Shown here piece after piece: positions 5,211-13,607 of a DNA stretch of 15,084 bases. The notes beneath the pieces are model-generated. The model saw only the letters and a program-made list of their open reading frames with translations, ran no database searches and had not been told where the DNA came from. Numbering within the stretch: position 1 is the stretch's first letter; each line of letters begins with the position of its first letter. The stretch lies in contig CAZJUO010000025.1 of assembly GCA_964549245.1 (NCBI GenBank), positions 1 through 15,084 on the forward strand, given 5' to 3'. The translations under genes were made by a program, and so were the position numbers. The stretch is from CAZJUO01 sp964549245 (lineage in GTDB: Bacteria; Patescibacteriota; Patescibacteriia; UBA10025; JAHIVO01).

Positions 5211-7949
5211 TTACGTATTATCCCCCTCTATGATCCGTACGTTAGGGCCGCCGCCTGATCGGGGCATGACCAGGATTTCGTCCTGGCCGTCATTATCCAC
5301 GTCACCGCCGGCTACCATCACTCCACCCAGGTAATTGGTGCCAAAGGCGTAGAACTGGCCTTGGAGTTGTTCACGGATATTGTACCGTTTAACCAATGGT
5401 TGCGCATTTTCGCCAACACCGACCATCAATTCCTTGGTGCCATCACCGTCCAGGTCAAGGCCGGCTACCTGTACACCGCCCCGATAGCCTGGGTCAAAAG
5501 CGTAAAAGCCGGGCGATAAACGCTTTAACTCGTTGGGTCTGATCTGGAATATCTGCACATGCGGCGCGCCGTATTGGGGTCCGGTAACGATCTCATCGCG
5601 GCCATCACCGTCCATATCAATAGTAGTGACGTTAATGCCACCACGGAAATTAGGGTCATAGGCCATGAAATTGGTCAATATCCGACCATCCTGGTTGTAG
5701 ACTAAGACATGAGGTCCTCCGCCCTGACGGGCCGCCACCACGATCTCACTGGTACCGTCACCATCCGTATCACCGCAGGACAGGTTGACGCCGCCGGTAT
5801 ACATACCGTCCAAAACGTTAAATCCCTCGTTAATGACGTTGCCGTAGCCATCGAATATCTTGACCAACGGCCAACCGCCCTTGCCTTGGGCTGTAACAAT
5901 TTCATCATACCCATCACCGTTAACGTCACAAGCAGAAACCGTCACCCCATTGCGAAGCGACTGGTCATAGGCAAAGAACTGGGCTAGGCGGTTACCCTGG
6001 CTGTCAAACACCTGAACATGCGGACCCATACCGTCCCCCGTACCAGAGATAATTTCCGCCTTGTCATCACCGCGTACATTACCAGAGGCTATTTGATACC
6101 CGCCGCGCAGGCGTGAATCGTAGGCAAAGAAAGAGGTGCCGGAGGCTACTGGAGTTGCCTCCGTACTGCTGGCTGAAAAGGTTTTGTACCAGTTCCAAGC
6201 TGGCTTAGCGGTAAAATCCCTATTAAGCAGGCCAAAATTATCCTCATAAGGATCAGTGGTTGTTCTATTAATTACATTAAATAACAAAACCTTCTCAACC
6301 TGACCTGTAGAAAGTAAATATGGTACTACCGCAGACAAGTATTGCTCCTGGAATGTTTCACTGTACTCACCATAGGTGGAACAGCCAAGTTCGGTAATCC
6401 ATATTTTATCACTCGGACGATATTTATTCTTAACCGCTAGTACATTTGCAAAATCTCTTTGCAAATCACCGAGATTGCCGTCTGCTTTATATTGATCACA
6501 ATAATATACATGCAAAGCCAACTCGTCAAAATAGCTGCTCCCCTGCTGGTATAGCCCTTCAACAAAAGAAGCATTTGGCCACGATACCGGAGCATTTAAA
6601 ACAAGCGCATTGGGATCAACGCTTTTAACGGCTTCATAACCAGCTTGTAAGTATGGAATATAGTTACTAACTGTATTTGGATCTAAAAACTTGTTTAAGT
6701 CAGGCTCATTCCATAATTCCCACACCTTAATATAATCTTTATGCTGGCTGACTACATCAGCAACAAACGTCTTCCAGGCTGTGATGCTGGGCATATCTTC
6801 GGCAAGCCCAGAAAGCATCCCAATAATATTAATATCAATACCACGATAGTAATTGCGAATCGTTTCGTATCTATCGGCCCAATGCGTATTTACTGGATCA
6901 ACGGAAAAATCAAACTGTTCTCGTACCCATTTTGTATGGGATGCTTCCAGTTTATTAATCATCAAAGCGTCAAATGAAGCTCCGCCATCAAGTGCCAAAT
7001 GCACATTTAAACCAACAGTGTCTTTTGACGTCTTAGTTGTGTCAATTCCGCTTAAAAGTGTCGATATAGAATCAGAAACATTATCATCACTCGGTACTTC
7101 GATATAGCCTTCTTCATCAGTGTGATTTTCATTAACATAAAAATCAGCCGAGGCAATGCCGTTTGAACCTACCGTTACATTAAAAGATCGCAATAAATTA
7201 TCTTCCGATATTGCCGGCATACGATTACCCCACGTGTCGTATTCGTCATATAAATGTATAGTATATTCTCCAGGTTCTCGGTACGACCAATACCCCAAAC
7301 TATTACTTAATACTTGGTCGTCATACGTAGGAAATTCTCCTACTGGTGTAATAAACATCCTCGTTTCGGCTTTATAAATACCATTATCTTCTAAAATACT
7401 ACCGACTACGTTTGGTTGTCGAAAGCTTACATTGCCTAAATCAAACGTTTTATTTCCTGTAACAACGCCTAAATCAATCCTATCAGGGCGGTGCTGTTTT
7501 ACATATTGTCCTTGAGAATTTTTTAACAGAATTTTATCATCAAGATTAAAAGTTACATACACATGATAGGTAGATGGATCATAGGCATTAACCTCCTCTT
7601 GGGTATATAAATCTGTGGTATCTCCATCAAATTTTCCATAAAATTCATCCCAGTCCCATGAAGCAATAGTAAACTCCCCATTGCCCCCGCTGACCTCTCC
7701 GTAACCGATCTGTATATGTCGATTGGTTGCCAAATTATTTGGCCCTACTACCAAACGTATAGCCACCCCACTAGTTATTGGCGTATCGTCATATCCATAT
7801 AGGTTGCCGGTAACCGTAATACGGGGGTAATTTGAACTAGTCACACCATCAGCCGATTGACTACCAAATAGTATCCAACCCAATCCACACCATATGCTAA
7901 ATAATATAATTATTACATCATGTATCTTATTATAATTCTCTTTTTTCAT
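5211..7949 (-). CDS. Secreted/anchored clan GH-A glycosidase-like protein with C-terminal FG-GAP propeller
   Basis: The 912-residue protein has an N-terminal hydrophobic segment (11-29) and a beta-rich region (about 40-290) without a family I can name. A TIM-barrel domain (about 313-592) looks like clan GH-A, perhaps GH39-like. VWELWNEPD at 409-417 carries the expected acid/base Glu (E415), and WITELG at 517-522 the nucleophile Glu (E520). Residues 600-908 hold six FG-GAP-type blades, most with a calcium-binding loop such as DVNGDGYDE (675-683), DTDGDGTSE (727-735) or DMDGDGRDE (778-786). Both catalytic Glu are present, so it is probably active on an unknown glycan. It lies 50 bases after the NHL gene and has no Shine-Dalgarno. 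Base composition changes near 6150. Confidence 0.85.
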   Translation of the reverse strand: MKKENYNKIHDVIIILFSIWCGLGWILFGSQSADGVTSSNYPRITVTGNLYGYDDTPITSGVAIRLVVGPNNLATNRHIQIGYGEVSGGNGEFTIASWDWDEFYGKFDGDTTDLYTQEEVNAYDPSTYHVYVTFNLDDKILLKNSQGQYVKQHRPDRIDLGVVTGNKTFDLGNVSFRQPNVVGSILEDNGIYKAETRMFITPVGEFPTYDDQVLSNSLGYWSYREPGEYTIHLYDEYDTWGNRMPAISEDNLLRSFNVTVGSNGIASADFYVNENHTDEEGYIEVPSDDNVSDSISTLLSGIDTTKTSKDTVGLNVHLALDGGASFDALMINKLEASHTKWVREQFDFSVDPVNTHWADRYETIRNYYRGIDINIIGMLSGLAEDMPSITAWKTFVADVVSQHKDYIKVWELWNEPDLNKFLDPNTVSNYIPYLQAGYEAVKSVDPNALVLNAPVSWPNASFVEGLYQQGSSYFDELALHVYYCDQYKADGNLGDLQRDFANVLAVKNKYRPSDKIWITELGCSTYGEYSETFQEQYLSAVVPYLLSTGQVEKVLLFNVINRTTTDPYEDNFGLLNRDFTAKPAWNWYKTFSASSTEATPVASGTSFFAYDSRLRGGYQIASGNVRGDDKAEIISGTGDGMGPHVQVFDSQGNRLAQFFAYDQSLRNGVTVSACDVNGDGYDEIVTAQGKGGWPLVKIFDGYGNVINEGFNVLDGMYTGGVNLSCGDTDGDGTSEIVVAARQGGGPHVLVYNQDGRILTNFMAYDPNFRGGINVTTIDMDGDGRDEIVTGPQYGAPHVQIFQIRPNELKRLSPGFYAFDPGYRGGVQVAGLDLDGDGTKELMVGVGENAQPLVKRYNIREQLQGQFYAFGTNYLGGVMVAGGDVDNDGQDEILVMPRSGGGPNVRIIEGDNT
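5472..5666 (-). repeat. Shared FG-GAP block, copy 1
   Basis: This encodes residues 762-826 of the glycosidase-like protein. It matches 8264-8458 at 63 of 65 residues. A run of 47 bases (5473-5519) is identical to 8265-8311. The rest differs mostly at third codon positions. Confidence 0.9.
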
Positions 7950-7999
7950 GCTAATGGTGTATATAAATTTATCAATTCTTTATTTGATCTAACCTATCA

Positions 8000-10900
8000 T
8001 TAATCGACCTCATCCACGTTAACTACCCGCACGTTCGGCCCGCCGCCGCCGCGCGGCATCACTAATAGTTCATCCGCGCCATCACCGTCCACATCACCGC
8101 CTCCCAAGCGTAGTCCGCCGGTAAACGAACTGGCATACGCGTAAAACAACTTGCTCAATTCTTCGCGGATATTATAAACCTTAATCATGGAAATGGCCTC
8201 CTCGCCAACGCCAACCAACAATTCCTTGGTACCATCACCGTCCGTGTCCACGCCTACTACCGAAACACCGCCCCGATAGCCTGGGTCAAAAGCGTAAAAG
8301 CCGGGCGATAAGCGCTTTAACTCGTTAGGGCGGATCTGGAAAATCTGCACGTGCGGCGCGCCGTACTGCGGACCGGTGACGATTTCGTCACGGCCGTCGC
8401 CATCCATATCCAAAGTGGAAACATTAATACCGCCCCGGAAATTTGGGTCATAGGCCATAAAATTGGTCAATATCTTTCCATCTACATTGTAAACTAAAAC
8501 GTGCGGCCCGCCGCCATGCATAGCCGCCACCACGATCTCACTGGTACCGTCGCCATTTGTATCACCGCAGGAGAGATTAACGCCACCGGTAAATTTCCCG
8601 TCCAACACGTAAAATCCGCTGTTAATGACATTTCCGTAACCGTCAAATATTTTAACCAACGGCCAGCCGCCCTTACCCTGCGCCGCTACAATTTCCTCAT
8701 ATCCGTCACCATTGACATCGCAGGCAGAAATGGTTACCCCGCTGCGCAAGCTCGCATCAAAAGCGAAAAATTGGCTTTTCAGCGTACCGGTACTGTCAAA
8801 TACCCGCACCTGCGGTCCCATGCCATCACCGGTTCCGGCAATCACTTCAGCCTCACTGCTGCCCAATACGTTACCCGCTGCCACATGGTAGCCGCCCCGC
8901 AGCGTTGAGCTATAGGCGAAAAATGAAGTTCCCTGTGCCAGCGCCGGGCCGCTCGCCCCACCGCTGATTGTCTCGGCGGTTTTGCCGGAGTACTCATAAT
9001 AAATATCAGGGATATTGCCATTGCTGTCGGTAATACCCAGGGCTCGCTCCAAGGTAATCATCTGCCCGTCTGGTTTGATAACCGTGACATCATACCAGCC
9101 AGGGCTCATTTGAGATAAAGGCAATTGCACAGCCAATGACGTGCTGGTCTGCACATAGGTTTTTTCTACTTGATAATTGCCCAGATAGGTTACTACGCCG
9201 TGCGTGAAATTTGCCCCTTCTACTTTGACTAGCAGTCCGCTTCCCTTGTCCCAAGCGGGATTAACCTGTCCAGGAGACACGCTTGATACCTCTGGCGCGG
9301 GTTCGGCATACGGTGCCACCCCCTCGATAACAATCTGTCGAATTGCATCGTTATAACTATCAGCCGCGTACAAGACGTTAGTACCGACAGCCAGCCCTTT
9401 TGGGTTATTAAATTGGGCGGTTGTCTGGCTGCCGTTCTTATAACCGCGCGTACCAGAACCAGCCACCAGCTTGGTTAAGCCGGTAGTTACCTCGACTAAC
9501 CGTATCCGCTGGGAACCGGTTTCAGAAAAATATAAGTTGCCGCTGCTGTCCATCTTGACGTATTCAGGATATGACAAACGTGCTTTGGTACCAATGGCCT
9601 CAAGATATCCGGAGCTGCCATTTCCCACTAAGGTCGTGACGGCATTGGTACTAAGGTTAATTTTACGGATAGCATGGTTATTGGAATCAGCTACGTAGAG
9701 GTTGCTGCCAGACGGATCAAGGGTGATGCCCCACGGCCGGTTAAACTGCGCCGCGGCACCCGTACCATTTGTAAATCCAGCGGAACCAGAACCGGCCACC
9801 AGCCAGGTCTGGCCGTCACTGATACGGACTTTACGAATGCGATTATTCCCGGTATCCGCTACATACAGATATGTATCCGTGGGATCAATGACAATGCCAG
9901 CCGGAGCCCGGAAATACGAGCAGCCCGATGTTCCGGTTGTTTGTACCGTCTCTGCACATCGGGTCCCCTCTTGATAGCCGTTATTATCCGCGCCGCGGGT
10001 GTTGATCAAACCGGCGCCGGTGACTAAAAACGAACTGACCGGATCGGCCTGCAAATTGATACCGCGAATACGATTGTTCCAGCGATCAACTACGTAGAGG
10101 CGAGTCCCGCTTGAGTTTACGGTAAGACTTTGGATAGTGGAAAAACGGACCGGCAGTGTATCTTCGTCTGTGCCTTCACCGCGGTAATTATCAACGCTGG
10201 AGCCGATGACATGACTGACCGTGCCCGCGTCGATATCAATTTTTCTGACCTTGTTATTGTCCGCAACATACATGTATTCCCCGTCTGCGGTCGTAGCCAG
10301 ATCATACGGCCGCCCGAACAAGGCATTGCCCAAACTGCCGTTTTTATTTCCAAAACGGTCTGCTCCGGCATACAGACTGTTATCATTACCATTATTAATA
10401 TTAAATTTTTGTATGGTGCCCAGTCCGGCATTAATGGCATATACATAACTTCCAGATACCACTACATTTGAAGGGTATATTAATTCATTCTGCCTGGTGT
10501 CCTGGTAAATCAGTGATGTTTGCTGGGTCGATAAATTTATTTTTCGAATACGATCCACGGTCCAGTTATCATGGTCAGTCACGTATAAATAATTTCCTTC
10601 CAGGGCCACTCCCCAAACATGCTCAAATTGGGCCGCACTACCCTTCCCCTCTTTATACCCGGAGGTGCCGGAACCAGCCACCACACTGACTACACCGCTG
10701 GTGGTATTAACCGCGACCACTCGGTGATGGCCGTTATCTGCTACGTAGAGCGTACTGCCATCACTGGAAATAGCCATATGCCGCGGATCTGAAACGGCAG
10801 TTGTCAACGTAGAGACGCTGCCGCCGCTGGTAGAAACCTTTTTTACGGCATTATTTCCCGAGTCACTGAAGTACAATGTCGATCCGTATGGCGTTACCCC

Positions 10901-11347
10901 GTGCGGGTCAGACAAACCGGAAACAAGTGTCGAAACAGTACCGCTCTTTACTTTTCGGATTTTCCCGTTGGCGCTGTCTGCCACGTAGACCGAACCGTCT
11001 GACCCCCAAGCTACACCTTTAGGTAAAGCAAAAGTCGCGCTAGTGGTAGAACCATCCGCCGAACCGTAACTACCCGTACCCGCCACCGTGCTAACAATAC
11101 CACTACTATTTATTTTCCGGATAGCATGATTATAAGTATCTGCGATATAAAAATTACCGCTCGTATCCTTGGCAATATCCTCTGGGAAATCGAAATATGC
11201 CTTGAGCCGACTGCCGCCATCTCCGCCATATACCTCACCAGTTAAGGTACTCACCGTGCCATAGGCCGCATCAGCCGTAGGTACAGCCAAAACTATCGTA
11301 CTGATAACAAGCACGATACTTAAAAAAGCGATTATGCCTTTTTTCAT
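8000..11347 (-). CDS. Secreted NHL-repeat / IPT-TIG / FG-GAP propeller protein
   Basis: The 1115-residue protein begins with a clear signal peptide (Lys-Lys, hydrophobic 5-22, likely cleavage after the Ala-Asp-Ala at 25-27). Residues 30-675 carry twelve NHL-like repeats of the type 'P-x-G-phi-A ... phi-Y-V-A-D-x-x-N-x-x-I-R-K-I', for example at 109-133, 482-507 and 538-563, enough for two six-bladed propellers. Residues 685-773 look like an IPT/TIG Ig-like domain (VSSVSPGQVNP, VEGANFTHGVVTYLG). Residues 801-1112 are six FG-GAP-type blades nearly matching the end of the 912-residue protein, with loops such as DVNGDGYEE (877-885). It has no sorting motif or C-terminal helix. The gene is first in its operon with its own promoter and no Shine-Dalgarno. 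A role in adhesion or ligand binding is inferred. Confidence 0.88.
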   Translation of the reverse strand: MKKGIIAFLSIVLVISTIVLAVPTADAAYGTVSTLTGEVYGGDGGSRLKAYFDFPEDIAKDTSGNFYIADTYNHAIRKINSSGIVSTVAGTGSYGSADGSTTSATFALPKGVAWGSDGSVYVADSANGKIRKVKSGTVSTLVSGLSDPHGVTPYGSTLYFSDSGNNAVKKVSTSGGSVSTLTTAVSDPRHMAISSDGSTLYVADNGHHRVVAVNTTSGVVSVVAGSGTSGYKEGKGSAAQFEHVWGVALEGNYLYVTDHDNWTVDRIRKINLSTQQTSLIYQDTRQNELIYPSNVVVSGSYVYAINAGLGTIQKFNINNGNDNSLYAGADRFGNKNGSLGNALFGRPYDLATTADGEYMYVADNNKVRKIDIDAGTVSHVIGSSVDNYRGEGTDEDTLPVRFSTIQSLTVNSSGTRLYVVDRWNNRIRGINLQADPVSSFLVTGAGLINTRGADNNGYQEGTRCAETVQTTGTSGCSYFRAPAGIVIDPTDTYLYVADTGNNRIRKVRISDGQTWLVAGSGSAGFTNGTGAAAQFNRPWGITLDPSGSNLYVADSNNHAIRKINLSTNAVTTLVGNGSSGYLEAIGTKARLSYPEYVKMDSSGNLYFSETGSQRIRLVEVTTGLTKLVAGSGTRGYKNGSQTTAQFNNPKGLAVGTNVLYAADSYNDAIRQIVIEGVAPYAEPAPEVSSVSPGQVNPAWDKGSGLLVKVEGANFTHGVVTYLGNYQVEKTYVQTSTSLAVQLPLSQMSPGWYDVTVIKPDGQMITLERALGITDSNGNIPDIYYEYSGKTAETISGGASGPALAQGTSFFAYSSTLRGGYHVAAGNVLGSSEAEVIAGTGDGMGPQVRVFDSTGTLKSQFFAFDASLRSGVTISACDVNGDGYEEIVAAQGKGGWPLVKIFDGYGNVINSGFYVLDGKFTGGVNLSCGDTNGDGTSEIVVAAMHGGGPHVLVYNVDGKILTNFMAYDPNFRGGINVSTLDMDGDGRDEIVTGPQYGAPHVQIFQIRPNELKRLSPGFYAFDPGYRGGVSVVGVDTDGDGTKELLVGVGEEAISMIKVYNIREELSKLFYAYASSFTGGLRLGGGDVDGDGADELLVMPRGGGGPNVRVVNVDEVD
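8264..8458 (-). repeat. Shared FG-GAP block, copy 2
   Basis: This encodes residues 964-1028 of the NHL-repeat protein and is the partner of 5472-5666. The whole C-terminal cassette (8009-8947) is homologous to 5214-6152, with this block the most conserved part. Confidence 0.9.
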
Positions 11348-11391
11348 AATATTTATAATTTTAATGTTTATTTTTGTTTTATTTCTCTTAC

Positions 11392-11420
11392 ATTATAACA
11401 CACTTTTTAATAAAATGCAA
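11392..11420 (-). promoter_or_regulatory. Promoter of the surface-protein operon
   Basis: Read on the minus strand, TTGCAT (11415-11420) is followed after exactly 17 bases by a perfect TATAAT (11392-11397) with a TGT extension. Transcription would start near 11385, about 38 bases before the NHL gene. The leader is almost pure A/T with no Shine-Dalgarno. Confidence 0.75.
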
Positions 11421-11424
11421 GCAC

Positions 11425-11459
11425 AAAAAAAGCGAGCGGGAACAGAGTCCTGCTCGCTT
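11425..11459 (-). terminator. Intrinsic terminator of the membrane-protein operon
   Basis: On the minus strand AAGCGAGC (from 11459) pairs perfectly with GCTCGCTT (ending 11430), and an inner GGA/TCC can add three pairs. Seven T follow. It lies just after the stop of the 365-residue gene and five bases upstream of the next promoter's -35, so it insulates the two operons. Confidence 0.92.
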
Positions 11460-11468
11460 ATAATTACG

Positions 11469-12566
11469 CTATGACTTGGTAACCTTGATACGAACTTTTA
11501 GTTCGCCTTGGTTATCAGCATAGCATTTTTGAACAAATTGAGGATCAATATTGAGCTGCCGCTCGTTGATATCGATCTCAAGTAATCCTCCATCTTGGAC
11601 CACGATAGTTTTTTTAGATCCAAGATACTCTACTTGCGGACCGATACGGCAGATCAATCCGACAATTGGCCTATCCGGAAAAGGAAACTGATGCGGATCA
11701 TCAGCCCGTTGTCTCGGTGTCCAGCCTGCTCCATCAGCTGAAGCGATAGAGCCGGGAATTTCCTGATCCCAGGAAAATGTTCCTTGGGTAGAAATTTCCA
11801 GCGTGGCTCCAGCTGGTACTTGAAAGTATCGTTGCGGACCGCTCGGATTAAAGACAATCATTGTATCCGTAATAACAGAATCAATGGAAACAACTTTTGT
11901 TTTTCCACGTTTCGGCAGTGTGTCTTGCTGTTCTTTTTTCTTTGTCGTATCCTTGGTAGACAATGGAATACCGGCTTTTTCGAACAATACTTTCCTTTGC
12001 TCTTCGCGCTTCTGGTTGTCGTCAAGTATCTTGCACAAGTTAGCAAACTCCGCGCTGTCCAACGGCTCAAGGAATTTCTGCCGAATCGAATCTGGTACCA
12101 AATCAAACTCATGATTACGAATATGAGCTACGTCAGACGGTTCTGCTAAGAGATACTTTCGGAACTCTTCTGAAATAAATTCAGATTCGAGTACCTCTGA
12201 AGATTCCAGATTATCGAATATCACCTGCTTCTGTGGATACCCAGGCCGATACAGGTCTATCCTGTTGTCTAAATCAGTATAAGCTCCCTTACGTTCAATT
12301 CCCTGTTTAGTGTTCGGCCCATAGGTTACAATAAGATCCCAAACGACGAATCCGAGGATAGACACTATGACCAGGGTATTAATCACATAATTCAATGGCC
12401 TTGGCACAGCCTCCGCAACAATGGCTACAATAAATGGAATAGCCAGAATGGGAAACCACCATTGGGGATGTCCGAAAAACTTGGTCATAACCAGCGCCAC
12501 ACCGAGCAGAATTAGGAAGGTAAAAATAAATGTCTTCACGCCGTATTTACGTTTTATCGTACTCAT
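11469..12566 (-). CDS. Three-helix membrane protein with PA-IL/LecA-like C-terminal domain
   Basis: The 365-residue protein has membrane segments at about 10-28, 37-54 and 60-80, then a soluble part. Residues 115-215 are charged and helical. Residues 235-363 resemble the PA-IL/LecA galactose-lectin fold: VPAGATLEIST at 250-260, GLICRIG at 303-309, GGLLEIDINERQ at 326-337 (family: 'G-x-L-x-L-x-V-N-D') and DNQGELKVRIKV at 351-362. The usual Asn-Asp is Asn-Glu, so sugar and calcium binding is uncertain. The start follows the previous stop with no gap and is preceded by AAGGAAGG (12571-12578). With three helices the soluble part should face opposite the N-terminus. It is last of three coupled genes. 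The PA-IL call is a fold-pattern match only. Confidence 0.8.
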   Translation of the reverse strand: MSTIKRKYGVKTFIFTFLILLGVALVMTKFFGHPQWWFPILAIPFIVAIVAEAVPRPLNYVINTLVIVSILGFVVWDLIVTYGPNTKQGIERKGAYTDLDNRIDLYRPGYPQKQVIFDNLESSEVLESEFISEEFRKYLLAEPSDVAHIRNHEFDLVPDSIRQKFLEPLDSAEFANLCKILDDNQKREEQRKVLFEKAGIPLSTKDTTKKKEQQDTLPKRGKTKVVSIDSVITDTMIVFNPSGPQRYFQVPAGATLEISTQGTFSWDQEIPGSIASADGAGWTPRQRADDPHQFPFPDRPIVGLICRIGPQVEYLGSKKTIVVQDGGLLEIDINERQLNIDPQFVQKCYADNQGELKVRIKVTKS

Positions 12567-13607
12567 TTAACGCCTTCCTTTCTTGAGGAAATTCTCGAAT
12601 ATTTCTCCGACAAACCACAAGCCGCCTACAATCGGCAGCAGGATATTTCCCCACTTACTGCCCATAGCGGATTCTTTTGCCGCCTCGATAGTGCCCATGA
12701 CACCGCCTTTACCAGCCGATGCACCGGGTACCTGGGCGGTCTGTTGTGAGAAACCGGCTGTTTGCACCCCGCCGGTAACCAATTGCGTTCTGGATTCTAT
12801 CAATGAAGTAGAATCGTCACCCTCCAGCTTCATGATTTTTTCCAGGGCCCGTTTGACAATACCCTGGGATTTCACCCTTACGGTAAAGCCGTCTTTAATG
12901 CGTATCCGGTGGTATAGGTCAAGGAAAAGCTGATAGGCATGGTAATTGATAAACTGGTAGAACGTAACCACTGCGGTTATAAACAAACCAACCAGCAAAC
13001 CAATCAACTGCACTATACGCCAGATAAACCAGCTCAACGGTGTCGACGTGTAGCCACTGACTACCGAAGCTTGCTGCACAACTACCTGCTGATCAGCGCT
13101 TACTGCGATCTGTTTAAGTTTATCAGGCCAGTATTGTTCCAGGTTGCTAACCGGCCTATCGTCTTTTTTGACCTCCAACGACTGCAACTGATGTGAAGCC
13201 GCAGATATGCCAGTAGATACCAGATCGACTGCTAAGAAGCACCAGACCACCATACCCGCCACAATCAGCCAAAAAGCGACTCTTCGGCCGTTGCCAAAGA
13301 GAAATCCGGCCAGATAACCAACGGGAATACCGACAATTATGTTGCAGATTTTCTTATACGGGTTGCTGTTTCGTTTTAACAGCAACCCCAGCACTATGCC
13401 GAATATCATGATAACCGCACTTGCCAGCCATCCCAACAAAAAATATGATAGGATGGCCAAACCAACCAGTACCAAAAGGTATCGAACCATTGCTAATGAG
13501 AGCAACATCATAATCGACTGGCGTTTTTTTACGGCCAGCCAGATAATCATAGCTGCGCCGCAAGCGACCAGCAATGCCACACCTGCTGTTGTAATGACAT
13601 CCATCAT
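12567..13607 (-). CDS. Polytopic membrane protein of unknown function
   Basis: From the start chosen here the protein has 346 residues. Likely membrane segments are at about 5-25, 33-57, 60-77, 87-104, 109-130, 192-219 and 320-336, the last a weak one near the C-terminus. The loop at 137-190 is soluble, and 235-318 is a long soluble stretch rich in Gly, Ser and Gln towards its end. A start at 13661 is possible, but 13607 is better: AAAGGGGG (13615-13622) stands seven bases before it, and the ATG overlaps the upstream TGA as ATGA, a classic coupling arrangement. I do not recognise the family. Its place between an Ig-like protein and a lectin-like membrane protein suggests one complex. Confidence 0.8.
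   Translation of the reverse strand: MMDVITTAGVALLVACGAAMIIWLAVKKRQSIMMLLSLAMVRYLLVLVGLAILSYFLLGWLASAVIMIFGIVLGLLLKRNSNPYKKICNIIVGIPVGYLAGFLFGNGRRVAFWLIVAGMVVWCFLAVDLVSTGISAASHQLQSLEVKKDDRPVSNLEQYWPDKLKQIAVSADQQVVVQQASVVSGYTSTPLSWFIWRIVQLIGLLVGLFITAVVTFYQFINYHAYQLFLDLYHRIRIKDGFTVRVKSQGIVKRALEKIMKLEGDDSTSLIESRTQLVTGGVQTAGFSQQTAQVPGASAGKGGVMGTIEAAKESAMGSKWGNILLPIVGGLWFVGEIFENFLKKGRR

Noticed and set aside
8501..8908. 135-residue plus-strand frame, with a similar one at 5709-5987
   Set aside because: The two resemble each other only because both lie opposite the duplicated FG-GAP cassettes.
10117..10446. Open frames opposite or within the NHL gene (also 9674-10027 and 10130-10471 on plus)
   Set aside because: They are shadows of a strongly coding, repeat-bearing frame. 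Their regular spacing reflects the NHL and FG-GAP repeats.
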